A stretch of 64,000 nt of DNA, from assembly GCF_029868385.1 (NCBI RefSeq), contig NZ_JARWNX010000054.1:62001-126000 (forward strand). Reading direction: 5' to 3'. The position numbers and the translations under genes were made by a program. The DNA is from Nocardia cyriacigeorgica. Its GTDB lineage: Bacteria; Actinomycetota; Actinomycetes; Mycobacteriales; Mycobacteriaceae. Below the pieces are notes generated by a model. That model ran no database searches and was not told the DNA's origin. It was given only the letters and a program-made list of their open reading frames with translations. Shown piece by piece: positions 1-9,800 of the stretch (its first letter is position 1; each line of letters starts with the position of its first letter).

Positions 1-87
1 TTGACAAGTGCGTGGGTCGTCACAACAGTGGATGCGGCGTTCGGACTCGAGAGCGCCAACTCCACCGCAGCAGACATAGAGGAATAC

Positions 88-387
88 ATGAACGTTCGCC
101 GGTTCACTGTCAGCGTCGCCGTCGCGGGACTGACCCTCCTCGCGGCACCGGCCGCGCTGGCCGTCCCCGCCCCTTCCGGTTCCGCAGGCACAGGTTCGTC
201 CGCCGCCGACACCGGCTCGGCCGCCACCGGCTCCGCCGGGACCGCGCAGACCGGCTCGGCTGGTGGCGCCTTCGCCAACTGCGAGGACGTCAAGGCCGCG
301 GGCCGGGCGCCGATCTTCCGTGGCGAACCCGGTTTCGGCCCGCATCTGGATCCCGACGGTGATGGATTCGCGTGCCCGACGGTCTGA
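88..387 (+). CDS. Secreted excalibur calcium-binding domain protein
   Basis: A 99-residue exported protein. Residues 1-25 form a typical signal peptide ending in ALA, followed by a low-complexity Gly/Ser/Thr/Ala linker (about 28-62). The C-terminal 35 residues (NCEDVKAAG...DPDGDGFAC) match the excalibur domain, a small extracellular module with a DxDxDGxxC Ca2+-loop-like motif and two conserved cysteines. The ATG at 88 is chosen because it starts the signal peptide; the frame stays open to the window edge at 1 but that part is not signal-like. A strong hairpin terminator follows at 400. The role is unknown; such proteins are usually cell-surface associated. Confidence 0.85.
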   Translation: MNVRRFTVSVAVAGLTLLAAPAALAVPAPSGSAGTGSSAADTGSAATGSAGTAQTGSAGGAFANCEDVKAAGRAPIFRGEPGFGPHLDPDGDGFACPTV

Positions 388-399
388 CACGCTCGAATA

Positions 400-444
400 G
401 ACGAACACCCGGTGCGGCTGCGGCCGACCGGGTGTTCGTCTTTT
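400..444 (+). terminator. Rho-independent terminator after the excalibur gene
   Basis: A perfect 14-bp inverted repeat (400-413 with 427-440, arm GACGAACACCCGGT) with a 13-nt loop is followed directly by TTTT. It lies 12 bp after the stop of the excalibur gene and faces the 3' end of the DUF3618 gene. Confidence 0.85.
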
Positions 445-461
445 CGGGGTCCGGCCCGCGC

Positions 462-683
462 TCAGCGGAAGATCTTGACCAGCACCAGCCCGGCCAGCAA
501 CACACCCGCACCGATCAGGGTGTACTTCACCTTCGGCTCGTTGACCTTGGCCACCACCAGCTGTTTGGTGTCGTCGGCGATCCGCTGCGGATCGGCCCGC
601 ACCGCGATCTCGTCCAGCGTGCTGGCCAATCGCGTCCGCGCGGCCTCGATCTCCTGCTCGATCCGCTCGGTATCCCTTGCCAC
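462..683 (-). CDS. DUF3618 small membrane protein
   Basis: A 73-residue protein with an amphipathic N-terminal half (ARDTERIEQEIEAARTRLASTLDEIAVRADP) typical of DUF3618 and one C-terminal membrane segment (about residues 50-68) ending in KIFR. The GTG start at 683 is preceded by an AGGAG at seven bases' distance, which rules out the longer upstream reading frame. It is divergent from bcp. In M. tuberculosis the same pair is Rv2520c and bcp, close to acpS and fas, so the position is conserved. Function unknown. Confidence 0.85.
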   Translation of the reverse strand: MARDTERIEQEIEAARTRLASTLDEIAVRADPQRIADDTKQLVVAKVNEPKVKYTLIGAGVLLAGLVLVKIFR

Positions 684-861
684 TTGGCGCCTCCTGTAGA
701 CGATCGCCGCGCCCGCGCGCGGTCCGGTGCTGTGTCGTGCGTCGCCGCGCGATGCGCGGCAGGTTCGCGGACCCCGCCCGGCGCTCGTAGGCGGTCCGGT
801 CCAGGGCTCGCCGACGAGTGTATCCGCGGTCGCGGTCATGGCCTTCGGTTACGGTTCGGTG

Positions 862-1335
862 GTGACCGACAACCACCGCCTCTCCCCCGGCGATCCCGCC
901 CCCGATTTCACCCTGCCCGACGCCGACGGCAACGAGGTCTCGCTCGCCGACTATCGCGGCCGCAAGGTGATCGTGTACTTCTACCCGGCCGCGAGCACCC
1001 CCGGCTGCACCAAGCAGGCCTGCGATTTCCGCGACAACCTGAGTGAACTGTCGGGCGCTGGCATCGACGTCATCGGCATCTCACCGGACAAACCGGCGAA
1101 GCTGGCCAAGTTCCGCGATAACGAGGGCCTGACCTTCCCGCTGCTGTCGGACCCCGAACGCGGCGTCCTCACCGCGTGGGGCGCGTTCGGCGAGAAGACC
1201 ATGTACGGCAAGAAGGTCACCGGCGTCATTCGCTCGACCTTCCTCGTCGACGAAGCGGGCAAGATCGAGGTGGCCCAGTACAACGTGCGCGCCACCGGAC
1301 ATGTCGCCAAACTGCGGCGGGATCTCTCGGTCTAG
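862..1335 (+). CDS. bcp: Bacterioferritin comigratory protein-type peroxiredoxin
   Basis: A thiol peroxidase of the Bcp/PrxQ family, 157 residues as in the M. tuberculosis protein. The peroxidatic cysteine lies in ASTPGCTKQ and the resolving cysteine follows five residues later in QACDF, the atypical 2-Cys arrangement. It is a cytoplasmic enzyme reducing H2O2 and organic peroxides, expected to be recharged by thioredoxin. The GTG at 862 (MTDNHRLSPGD) matches the family start; an in-frame ATG at 838 would add eight residues. Its stop overlaps the 3' end of the convergent TetR gene by four bases. Confidence 0.93.
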   Translation: MTDNHRLSPGDPAPDFTLPDADGNEVSLADYRGRKVIVYFYPAASTPGCTKQACDFRDNLSELSGAGIDVIGISPDKPAKLAKFRDNEGLTFPLLSDPERGVLTAWGAFGEKTMYGKKVTGVIRSTFLVDEAGKIEVAQYNVRATGHVAKLRRDLSV

Positions 1336-2057
1336 TCGAACGAGCGAAGGAAGCTCTCGTAGCCATCGAGCAGCCGCGCCAGCCCGAACTCGAAATCGGC
1401 TTTCTCCCAGTCGATCTCCTCGTCGTCGAAGGCGCGGTTACCGAGCGCGGACAGTAATGCCGGGAACCGCTGCGGGTCGAGCAGCCGCCGCAGCGGCTCG
1501 GTGAAATCGGCGTCGAGGTCCACCCCGGTGGCGATATCGCGGGCCATCCGGCGCCGACCCATCACATACAACGACATGTTCATGACCAGTTGGAGTTTGA
1601 TCGCGTCGGGCACCGACAGATCCCGCATGGTGCCGAGCCCCACCTCGAGCCAGGCCATATTGTTCGGGCCGAGCGGTGGTGACCCGAGCGGGATGTCCAG
1701 TGTCCACGGATGGCGGCCGAGCACCTCGTATTCACGGCGCGCCCACACCGTCAGGCCCTCGCGCCACGATCGGCCTGGCTCGATCTCCGGCGGCGGCCCG
1801 ACGACGCGATCGAGCACCATATCCACCAGCGTGGCCTTGCTGTCCACGTACCGGTACAGCGACATCGCCGTGAATCCCAGCTCGCGGGCGACCCGGTTCA
1901 TCGACAGCCCCGCATAGCCCTCGGCATCGCCGACGGCGATCGCCGTCTCGAGGATCTGATCCAGGCTCAGGCCACGTTTGGGCCCGCGGCCGCCCGGCTG
2001 GTCGATCCCCCACATCAGCGCCACCGACTTGGGTAGTACCTCTTCGCCGGACGTCAT
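1332..2057 (-). CDS. TetR-family repressor of the adjacent ABC exporter
   Basis: A 241-residue TetR-type regulator. The helix-turn-helix lies at about residues 30-80 (ILETAIAVGDAEGYAGLSMNRVARELGFTAMSLYRYVDSKATLVD) after a basic extension, with a long TetR_C-type ligand domain. It is divergent from a two-gene ABC exporter; the 125-bp gap between them carries two GTTTA-N5-TAAAC palindromes overlapping a promoter, so autoregulation and repression of the exporter are likely. The ATG at 2057 has a GGAAGG about 10 bases upstream; an in-frame start at 2105 would reach toward the operators. The ligand is unknown. Confidence 0.88.
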   Translation of the reverse strand: MTSGEEVLPKSVALMWGIDQPGGRGPKRGLSLDQILETAIAVGDAEGYAGLSMNRVARELGFTAMSLYRYVDSKATLVDMVLDRVVGPPPEIEPGRSWREGLTVWARREYEVLGRHPWTLDIPLGSPPLGPNNMAWLEVGLGTMRDLSVPDAIKLQLVMNMSLYVMGRRRMARDIATGVDLDADFTEPLRRLLDPQRFPALLSALGNRAFDDEEIDWEKADFEFGLARLLDGYESFLRSFD

Positions 2058-2115
2058 CTGCTGCTCACCTTCCCTCGCTCGCGTCGACTCTAGCCGCGTG
2101 GCCACGGGCCTTCCC

Positions 2116-2167
2116 TTGTGCCAGATAACTGTTTATTCTATAAACTGAGTTTAGACCATAAACAGTT
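2116..2167. promoter_or_regulatory. Exporter promoter with two tandem TetR operators
   Basis: Two 15-bp palindromes of the form GTTTA-N5-TAAAC lie at 2131-2145 and 2149-2163, 18 bp apart. Outer AACT/AGTT extensions make the whole 2127-2167 block near-symmetrical, and the inner halves form TAAACTGAGTTTA. A plausible sigma-70 promoter for the exporter (TTGTGC at 2116, 17-bp spacer, TATAAA at 2139) is overlapped by the first operator. The arrangement suits two TetR dimers; binding is inferred. Confidence 0.7.
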
Positions 2168-2182
2168 TTGATCGGAGATCCG

Positions 2183-3160
2183 ATGGCTCCCCACCGCACA
2201 CCCGCGCTCGCACTGCACCGCCTCGGCAAAACATTCGGCGAGCACGTGGTGCTCGACGGCATCGACCTGAACCTCGCTGCGGGGACGGTGTTTTCGCTGC
2301 TCGGCCCCAACGGCGCGGGCAAGACCACGCTCGTGCGCATCCTGGCCACCCTCAGCACCCCGAATCGGGGCATGGCACGCGTCTTCGGACACGATGTGGT
2401 CGACGAACCGGAGGTCGTGCGTCGGCTCATCGGCGTCACCGGCCAGTATTCGGCGGTCGACGATGTGCTGACCGGCGTCGAAAACCTCCACCTCACCGGC
2501 AGGCTGCTGCACCTCGGCCGCACCGAAACCCGCCGCCGCACTGCCGAACTGCTGGAGCGATTCGACCTGACCGCCGCGAGGAGCCGTCCCGCAGGCACCT
2601 ATTCCGGCGGTATGCGCCGCCGCCTCGATCTGGCCATGAGCCTGATGGGCGATCCGCGCATCCTGTTCCTCGACGAACCGACCACCGGCCTCGATCCGCG
2701 CAGCCGCCGCGATCTGTGGCAGGTGATCCAGCGGTTGGCCGCCGATGGCACCACCATCTTCCTGACCACGCAGTATCTGGAGGAGGCCAATCAGCTCGCC
2801 GACCGGGTTGCCGTACTCGACGGCGGCAAGCTGGTCGCCGACGGCACCCCCGACGAACTCAAACAGCTGGCCCCCGGCGGTCACATCCGGATGCGCTTCG
2901 CCGACCGCGACCTGCTGACCGCCGCCGCCCGCGCCATCGATGAACGTGTCGTGGCCGCGGGCGATCACAGCCTCGTCGATATGGACCAGTTGACCTTGCA
3001 GGTGCCTTCGGACGGTAATGCGGGCGATGTGAAGCGGCTGCTGAACCGGTTCGACGATCTCGATATCGCCGTCGACCAACTGACCGTGCATCTGCCGGAT
3101 CTCGACGATGTGTTCTTCGCGCTGACCGGCCACTCCACTCCTGCCGAATCCGCGGCCTGA
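2183..3160 (+). CDS. DrrA-like ABC exporter ATP-binding protein
   Basis: A 325-residue ABC ATPase of the daunorubicin-resistance (DrrA) type. Walker A is GPNGAGKTT (about residue 47), the signature is YSGGMRRRLDLAMSL, Walker B ILFLDEPTTGLD, with the Q-loop in the VTGQYSAVDDVLTG region. The C-terminal DUF4162-like tail is typical of drug-export ATPases. It pairs with the permease starting 21 bp downstream to form an ABC-2 exporter at the cytoplasmic membrane. Start at 2183 with GGAG five bases upstream. Likely controlled by the divergent TetR protein. Substrate not predictable. Confidence 0.92.
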   Translation: MAPHRTPALALHRLGKTFGEHVVLDGIDLNLAAGTVFSLLGPNGAGKTTLVRILATLSTPNRGMARVFGHDVVDEPEVVRRLIGVTGQYSAVDDVLTGVENLHLTGRLLHLGRTETRRRTAELLERFDLTAARSRPAGTYSGGMRRRLDLAMSLMGDPRILFLDEPTTGLDPRSRRDLWQVIQRLAADGTTIFLTTQYLEEANQLADRVAVLDGGKLVADGTPDELKQLAPGGHIRMRFADRDLLTAAARAIDERVVAAGDHSLVDMDQLTLQVPSDGNAGDVKRLLNRFDDLDIAVDQLTVHLPDLDDVFFALTGHSTPAESAA

Positions 3161-3181
3161 CAGCCTCCGCACCGAAACGAG

Positions 3182-3976
3182 ATGATGATGACCACCCTGT
3201 CCCCCGCCGCACGCACCGTGCGCGCCGCCGCCGATTCCGGCACCATGCTGGATCGCAATATCCGCCATACCCTGCGCAGTCCGGACACCATGATCATGAC
3301 GATCGCGCTGCCGGTGATGATCCTGCTGATGTTCGTCTACGTGTTCGGCGGCGCGATGGAGGTCGGCCCCGGCGCATACATCGACTACGTCGTGCCGGGA
3401 ATCATCCTGTTGTGCGCCGGTTTCGGTGCCGCGACGACGGCGCCCACCCTCGCCACCGATATGCAGAACGGCATCATCGACCGGTTCCGCACCATGGATA
3501 TCGCCCGATCCGCGGTACTCACCGGTCATGTCGCCGAGAGTGTGCTCCGCAATCTGCTCACCACCGGGATCGTCATCGGTGTCGCGGTGGCGCTCGGTTT
3601 CCGGCCGACCACCGAACCCTTGCGCTGGTCGGCCGCGATCGGGGTGATCGCGATGTTCGTGCTGGCCTTGTCGTGGGTCGCGGCGGCGCTCGGCCTGCTG
3701 GCCCGCAATCCGGAAGCCGCGAACGGATTCACCTTCGGCTTCATGTTCCTGCCCTATGTGAGCAGCGCCTTCGTCCCGACCGAATCGATGCCGAGCTGGC
3801 TGCATACTTTCGCCGAACATCAGCCGGTGACACCGGTGATCGAGACGATGCGCGGACTGCTGATGGGCACCCCGATCGGCAACAGCGCGGCCCTGGCGAT
3901 CGTCTGGTGTGCGGTGATCGCGTCGGCGGGCTATCTCGCGGCGCGTGCGCTGTTCCGGCGGCGCACCACGGATTGA
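3182..3976 (+). CDS. ABC-2 type exporter permease (DrrB-like)
   Basis: A 264-residue integral membrane protein with about six membrane segments in the ABC2_membrane pattern, including IMTIALPVMILLMFVYVFGG near the N-terminus and the conserved LPYVSSAFVPTESMP...QPVTPVIETMRGLL segment toward the end. It forms the channel for the preceding DrrA-like ATPase. Three consecutive ATG codons (3182, 3185, 3188) follow a weak GAG, so the exact start is uncertain by two residues. It ends 19 bp before the 3' end of the convergent DUF7159-like gene. Confidence 0.9.
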   Translation: MMMTTLSPAARTVRAAADSGTMLDRNIRHTLRSPDTMIMTIALPVMILLMFVYVFGGAMEVGPGAYIDYVVPGIILLCAGFGAATTAPTLATDMQNGIIDRFRTMDIARSAVLTGHVAESVLRNLLTTGIVIGVAVALGFRPTTEPLRWSAAIGVIAMFVLALSWVAAALGLLARNPEAANGFTFGFMFLPYVSSAFVPTESMPSWLHTFAEHQPVTPVIETMRGLLMGTPIGNSAALAIVWCAVIASAGYLAARALFRRRTTD

Positions 3977-3995
3977 GCCGCACCGCGGCTGCCGA

Positions 3996-5297
3996 TCAGC
4001 TCGGCAAGACCTGTTCGGCGGCCCACTGGGCGAGCATGCGCACATGCTCGGTCCACCAGGCGTAGGACTCGGGGGTGAAGGCCGGTGGCGGCGGCGTCTC
4101 ACCGGGGAACAGCAGTCCCTGTGGTGCGCCGACTTTCACTTCCGGTTCCGGCAGGATCGAATTGCGGCTCGGATCCCAGGCGGCGGGCGCGGTCTCCGGT
4201 GCGGCCGGGACCAATGGCACACCGCGCTCATCCGGCCACGAATTCCACTGCGGGGCCGCGTACTGCGGACGGGGGGTGGTGTGCAGGCTCGCCGTCTCCG
4301 GGACCGTCGTCGCCGAACCCGGCTGGAAGGCCACGTGTTCAGGCGCCCGCACCGGCGTGGGCGGCGGATTCACCGGGGCGTCCGGGCGGGCGATATCGGT
4401 GTCGTCGGCACCGACGGTGTGTGAGTTCGCGGCCGACATCGTGTCGGTGGCGGCGGGGGCGGAGTGCCGGTTCTGCTGGCTCAGCAGATACACCCCGCCA
4501 CCGGCGAGGCCGCCCGCCAGTACACCGGCGGCGGCGACCAGCGCGACGCCGCCGCCGCGCTGCCGACGGGCCTGCTCGATCGGCACCGCGGCCTCGACCA
4601 GATCGTCCATGGCGAACAGTGCGGCGCCGATGGCGGGTGCGGACCCGGCGATCATGCAGGGGATCACCGGCGCACCGAACCCGGCGACGGCGCCGGTGAC
4701 GGCGGGCTGGTCGGCGCCCGTGCCGATCAGTACCACCGCGTCGGGCCTGACCTCGGCGGCGTCGAGCTGATCGCGTGCCACCGTGACCGCCGCGCGCATG
4801 GTCTCCATCGTGACCACCGCACCGGAATGCCCGGTGGCCGCGAGCACCCGGCTGCGGCCCTGATCCACCAGCGTGAAGGCCTGATATCCGGGCACGACCT
4901 CGCAGATCAGCAGATTGTCGAACTCGTTGAGCCAGGTCATCGCCCCGGCCACACTCAGGTGCGCGGATTTGGTGGACACCAGTGAGGCGCTGCGCCACGG
5001 TCCGGAGGCCAGCCGGGTGACGATCGCGCGGCGTTCGGCGGCATCGCGGTAGGCCACCGCGATACCGGCGATCTCACCGGAGGAGCCGATCTCGGCCGCG
5101 ATCCGATCCAATGCCCGTGCCACGGTATCGGCCAGCTCGGCCTTCCCGTCGCCCGCTGTCGCGGCGACCCGATGCAGCAGCACCCGGTCGGACAATTTCG
5201 CGCCCTCGTCGCCGAGGGCCACCGCGTGTACCGCGCCACGTTCGGTGGACACGCCGAGAGTGATGACGGATCGAGCTGATTCGGATCGAGCTACCAC
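3996..5297 (-). CDS. DUF7159-like membrane protein with Pro-rich C-terminus
   Basis: A 433-residue protein. The N-terminal ~240 residues start ITLGVSTERGAVHAVAL and look like the actin/Hsp70-fold domain of mycobacterial DUF7159 proteins; the family name is from memory and moderately sure. A membrane segment at about 250-272 (VALVAAAGVLAGGLAGGGVYLL) separates it from a Pro/Ala-rich, probably extracytoplasmic region and a short conserved C-terminal helix (YAWWTEHVRMLAQWAAEQVL). The GTG at 5297 has GGAAGG nine bases upstream. No enzymatic motif was recognised; function unknown. It is a lone gene between the exporter and a divergent TetR. Confidence 0.7.
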   Translation of the reverse strand: MVARSESARSVITLGVSTERGAVHAVALGDEGAKLSDRVLLHRVAATAGDGKAELADTVARALDRIAAEIGSSGEIAGIAVAYRDAAERRAIVTRLASGPWRSASLVSTKSAHLSVAGAMTWLNEFDNLLICEVVPGYQAFTLVDQGRSRVLAATGHSGAVVTMETMRAAVTVARDQLDAAEVRPDAVVLIGTGADQPAVTGAVAGFGAPVIPCMIAGSAPAIGAALFAMDDLVEAAVPIEQARRQRGGGVALVAAAGVLAGGLAGGGVYLLSQQNRHSAPAATDTMSAANSHTVGADDTDIARPDAPVNPPPTPVRAPEHVAFQPGSATTVPETASLHTTPRPQYAAPQWNSWPDERGVPLVPAAPETAPAAWDPSRNSILPEPEVKVGAPQGLLFPGETPPPPAFTPESYAWWTEHVRMLAQWAAEQVLPS

Positions 5298-5420
5298 AGT
5301 TCACGCCTTCCCTGTGCCGCTACCGGTGCACGGACTCGCCGAAATCCGTGCACCTGGAGAGATTTCCCTGCATTTCCCCTGGATCCCTGCCCCGAGCACC
5401 CGCCGAAGGCACGTGCCCTT

Positions 5421-5437
5421 GGTATGTGTTCGATACC
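5421..5437. promoter_or_regulatory. Inverted repeat in the divergent promoter region
   Basis: GGTAT-N7-ATACC (5421-5437) lies in the roughly 240-bp gap between the DUF7159-like gene and the divergent TetR gene. It has the size and symmetry of a TetR operator, but this rests on symmetry alone. Confidence 0.35.
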
Positions 5438-5533
5438 ACAGGCGGTACGGATGGGTGGTGACGATTACCAGTTTCGATCACCGTCGAGAGCGGTCGTGTA
5501 TCGAGGACCGACCGGTACCGCTAGCCTGGATGT

Positions 5534-6232
5534 GTGGATATACGCACGGAGACCAGGTCGCAACGACGCCTGGACCCTGCGTTGGATCTGCAAGACGACC
5601 CGCAGGAGCTCATGCCGCGCAAACGGCCGACGCAGGAGCGCAGCAAACGCAAGTTCGACGCACTGCTCCAGGCCTCGCGCGAACTGCTGGTCGAGGTCGG
5701 GTTCGAATCGTTCACCTGTGAAGAGGTGGCGGCGCGCGCCGAAGTGCCGATCGGCACGCTGTATCAGTTCTTCGCCAACAAGTACGTCATCGTCTGCGAG
5801 CTGAATCGGCAAGACCTGGTCGCGGTTTCCCAGGAGCTGGCCGACTTCCACGGCGAGGTGCCCTCGCTGGACTGGCTGCGGCATATGAACCAGTTCGTCG
5901 ATCATCTGGCCAGTCTGTGGATGACCGATCCGTCGCGCCGCGAGGTGTGGCTGGCCATGCAGTCCACACCATCCACGCGAGCCACCGGCGCGATCCACGA
6001 GAAGGAGTTCGCCGAGGTCGTCTCGCAGATGCTGCGCCCGCTCACCCCGCGCACCCCGCGCGGCAGGCGCACCATGATGGCCGAGGTGCTGGTGCACGTC
6101 GTGTACTCGATGCTCAACTTCTCGGTCCAGGACGAACAGAGCCACGCCGACGCCGTCTCCGAACTCAAGCGGCTGATGGTCGCCTATCTGCTGGTGGCGG
6201 AGAAGGAGTCACGCACCGCGAGCGAGAGCTGA
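5534..6232 (+). CDS. TetR-family transcriptional regulator
   Basis: A TetR regulator with the DNA-binding domain in RKFDALLQASRELLVEVGFESFTCEEVAARAEVPIGTLYQFFANKYVIVCEL and a helical ligand domain. Two starts are possible. GTG 5534 (232 aa) has TAGCCT six bases upstream, as expected for a leaderless transcript. ATG 5612 (206 aa, MPRKRPTQERS) has an AGGAG only three bases away, too close for normal initiation. The longer form is used here. It is divergent from the DUF7159-like gene and convergent with acpS. Ligand and targets unknown. Confidence 0.8.
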   Translation: MDIRTETRSQRRLDPALDLQDDPQELMPRKRPTQERSKRKFDALLQASRELLVEVGFESFTCEEVAARAEVPIGTLYQFFANKYVIVCELNRQDLVAVSQELADFHGEVPSLDWLRHMNQFVDHLASLWMTDPSRREVWLAMQSTPSTRATGAIHEKEFAEVVSQMLRPLTPRTPRGRRTMMAEVLVHVVYSMLNFSVQDEQSHADAVSELKRLMVAYLLVAEKESRTASES

Positions 6233-6358
6233 CAGCAGCGGCGGTATCGCTGTGCTGTAGGCGTAAAGGGTCGCTGAGCGCCGCACTTTGTCCACCTCGG
6301 CCGGACAGGTGCTACCCCTCGTGGCCGTATGCGGCGCGTGGGCGCTCTCGGCGCACGA

Positions 6359-6396
6359 ACGGCACGCACTCCCGTCGTGACGAGAGTGCGTGCCGT
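6359..6396. terminator. Hairpin between convergent TetR and acpS genes
   Basis: A perfect 13-bp stem (ACGGCACGCACTC at 6359-6371 with 6384-6396) and 12-nt loop lie eight bases beyond the acpS stop. There is no U-tract on either strand, so this would be an actinobacterial I-shaped terminator, mainly serving fas-acpS. Confidence 0.55.
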
Positions 6397-6403
6397 CGGT
6401 CGA

Positions 6404-6841
6404 TCAGTTCTCCGGGACTCTGCCCGCGATGAGATCGGCCAGCTCGCCCGGATCTTCCAGTACCACCATGGCGGCGGCGGTGTCGCCGTCATGGGTGAGC
6501 GATAGATGTACCCGCGCGCGTGGCAGGAACTCCGCGGCCAGGCCGTGCAGTTTGATGCTCGGCCTGCCCCAGGCGTCGTTGACCACCTCGATCAACGGAT
6601 ACGGGTTGTCCCCGATCTGCGGTCGACGCGCGAAGCGAGACGATGCCCAGGCCTTGAGCACCGCCTCCTTCGCCGCCCATCGCGCCGCGTAACTGCGCGC
6701 CGGGTCGGTGCCCTTGCTCTGGCAGTATCGCCGCTCACCCGCGGTGAAGCTCTCCCTGAGCATGGTTGTCCCGGACTTTTGCAGCTGTTCGGCGAACTCG
6801 GAGATGGTTACCAGGTCCAAGCCGATTCCGAGGATGGTCAC
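6404..6841 (-). CDS. acpS: Holo-[acyl-carrier-protein] synthase
   Basis: A 145-residue 4'-phosphopantetheinyl transferase. It shows the AcpS magnesium-site motifs GIGLDLV (Asp9) near the N-terminus and WAAKEAVLKA (Glu59), plus the C-terminal LSLTHDGDTAAAMVVLE strand. It activates acyl carrier domains, here most obviously the ACP domain of the type I synthase encoded 11 bp upstream on the same strand; unlike fungal FAS, the actinobacterial enzyme has no built-in transferase. GTG 6841 gives the family N-terminus VTILGIGLDLV. Fas-acpS gene order matches mycobacteria. Confidence 0.93.
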   Translation of the reverse strand: MTILGIGLDLVTISEFAEQLQKSGTTMLRESFTAGERRYCQSKGTDPARSYAARWAAKEAVLKAWASSRFARRPQIGDNPYPLIEVVNDAWGRPSIKLHGLAAEFLPRARVHLSLTHDGDTAAAMVVLEDPGELADLIAGRVPEN

Positions 6842-6852
6842 AGTGGCGCAGC

Positions 6853-9800
6853 CTACGGTGTGGCCTGCCCGGCGGCATCGGAACCGTCGGTAACCAGTTG
6901 TCCGGTCTCGCAACCGCGTCCACCGATCCGGTACAGACCGTCCGCGCCCAACCTCGCCGCCTCCGAGAGCAGCACACCGGCCTCGAGTCCGCGCACCTGC
7001 GCCGCGGGTGTGCCGTCGCCGCCGAGGCGACGGTCGGCGGGCCGCTCGTACAGCGGGGCGCCACCGCACATGGCCTCGACGATCCGCTGACGTCCGGCCA
7101 GCTGACGCTGCTCGGCCCGGCGCTGGTAGTCCTCACGCTTATCCGGGTCGATCGCCTGGACGAACGCCTCGGGATGCACCACCGCGAGCAGACCCGACAC
7201 GTGACCGAAGCCGAGCGAGGTCACCAGACCCGCCTTGAGCGGGAACCGGTCGCCGAAGCGCAACGCCTCACGCGCCCACACCAGATGCGGGTAGTCGCGC
7301 ATCTTCTCGTCGACGCAGTCCAGGCTCCGGTTCGGCGGCACCACACCGTTTTCCAGCACCTGGCACAGGCCGATCAGCTGGAACGCGGCCGCACCGCCCT
7401 TGGCGTGCCCGGTCAGGCTCTTCTGCGAGACGACGAACAACGGGGCGCCCTCCGAGCGGCCGATCGCGGTGGCGAGCCGTTCGTGCAGTTCGGACTCGTT
7501 CGGATCATTGGCCGCGGTGGAGGTGTCGTGCTTGGAGATCACCGCGATATCGTCGGCGCTCACACCGAGCTTGCGCAGTTCCGCGGCGAACCGGGATTCC
7601 CGCCCGCCACGGCCCGCGCCGAGCGCACCGAGCCCCGGCGCCGGGATGGAGGTGTGCACACCGTCGGCGAACGACTGCGCGTAGGCCACCACACCGAGCA
7701 CCGGCAGACCCAGTTCCAGCGCGACATCACCGCGAGCAAGCAGCACCGTGCCACCACCCTGCGATTCGACGAATCCGCCGCGGCGGCGATCGTTGGCGCG
7801 GGAGAAGTACCGGTCGCTGATGCCCTTGGCGCTCATGGCCGCCGAATCGGCGGTGGCCGACATGTCACCGAAGCCGACGATGCCCTCGATACCGAGATCA
7901 TCGAATCCACCCGCCACCACGACCTCGGCCTTGCCGAGCCGGATCTTGTCGACGCCTTCCTCCACCGACACCGCCGCCGTCGCGCACGCCGCCACCGGAT
8001 GCACCATGGCGCCGTAGCTGCCGACGTAGGACTGCACCACATGCGCCAGCGCCACGTTCGGCAGCGCCTCTTGCAGGATGTCGTTCGGGCGCGGCTCACC
8101 GAGCAGGTTGTCGACGTAGAGCGAACGCATCGAGGACATACCGCCCATACCGGTGCCCTGGGTGTTGGCCACCAGGCTCGGATGCACCCAGCTCATCAGC
8201 TCGGCCGGGCTGAACCCGGAGCCGACGAAGGCGTCGACCGTGCAGGCGATGTTCCACAGCGCCACCCGATCCACCGAGGACGCCATATCGGCGGAGATGC
8301 CCCAGACGGTGGGATCCCAGCCGGTGGGGATCTGGCCGCCGACGGTGCGCGAGAGCTTCGCCTTGCGCGGCACCCGGATCTCGGTGCCCGCCTGGCGGGT
8401 CACGGTCCAGTCGCCGGATTCGGCGACCGGGGTGATCACCGTGTGATCGGGGTCGGCGGCGTGGAAAGCGCGGGCCTCGGCTTCGCTGCCGACGGTGAAC
8501 GACAGGTCCTGATCGAGGAACACCGAGGTCATCAGCGGACCGGCATTCTCGACCATGGCGCCGTCGTCTTCGTAGCGGCGGATACCGCAGCGCGCGACCA
8601 CGGCGTCGTGATACCGCTCGGCCAGCTCCGATTCGGGGACGTAATCACCGGATTCGGTGTCGTACCAACCGGGCTTGGGGTCGTTCTCCCAGGCCACCAT
8701 GCCGGTGGTCCAGGCGAGCTCCAGCACACCGGCCGCCGACAGTTCGTCGGAGACCTCCATCTCGAAGCGGGTGCGCGAGGAGCCGTACGGTCCGAGTTCA
8801 CCGGCGCCGACGATCACGACCATATCGGTGAGATCGGCGGTGACCGGGCCCCATTCGGGCACCGGAAGCGCGGAGGTCAGTGTCGGCGGTGCGGGCAGCG
8901 CCGGAATCAGCTGTGCCTCATCGGCGTTCGCATCGGCCGCAGCGGCGGCTTCCTCGGCCTCTTGCGCTTGTTTGGCCAGCGCGGGCAGATCGAGCTTGGC
9001 GCCGGCGAGGCCGCCGGTCAGGTCGATCTGCTGCGGGCCGTCGGCCGTGACCGCGCGGGCCCGTCCGGTGGCCCACTTCAGCAGCTCATCGGCCATCTCG
9101 TCGGTGGACCAGGTCTGCACGCCCGCCTGTTCGACGGCCTCGACCATCGGATCGTTATGACCCATCAGGCCGGTGCCGCGCACCCAGCCGATCAGCGCGT
9201 GCACCAGGGTGACCCGGCTCGACCACGATTTCTCGGCCCGCCACTTGGCGACCACGGCGTCCAGCGCGGCCTTCGCCTCGCCATAGGCGCCGTCGCCGCC
9301 GAACAGGCCGCGGTTGGGCGAACCGGGCAGCACCACATGCAGAGTGGCGTCGACGTCATGGTCGGCGCCGAGCTTCGACAGTCCGCCGATCAGCCGTTCG
9401 ACCGACCAGAGCAGTACCCGCATCTCCATCTCGGCGCGGGCACCCGCATCGGACAGATCGCCCGCCACCCGCGGCGCCGCGAACGGGAACAGCAGGGTCG
9501 GGGTCAGCGCGTCCTTGGTCTTGATCTTGGCGCCACCGGCATTGTCGACCTGTTCGGTGCCGACCCATTCGATCAGCGCGTCGAGATCGGTGTAGGAGGC
9601 CATATTCGCCGGGACCACCCAGAGCGCGGCGCCGTTGCGGGCGTTATCGCGGTAGAGCCCACGGTAGAAGGCCAGGCGCTTGTCATCGAGGGACGAGGTG
9701 GTGACCACGACGGTGGCACCGCCACCCAGCAGCCGACCGGTGACGGCGGCGGCGATGGAGCCCTTGCTCGCACCGGTGACCACGGCGACATCGGCGGACC

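Noticed and set aside
2138..4102. A 654-codon minus-strand frame opposite the ABC exporter
   Set aside because: Low-complexity shadow of the exporter genes, crossing the operators and two gene boundaries.
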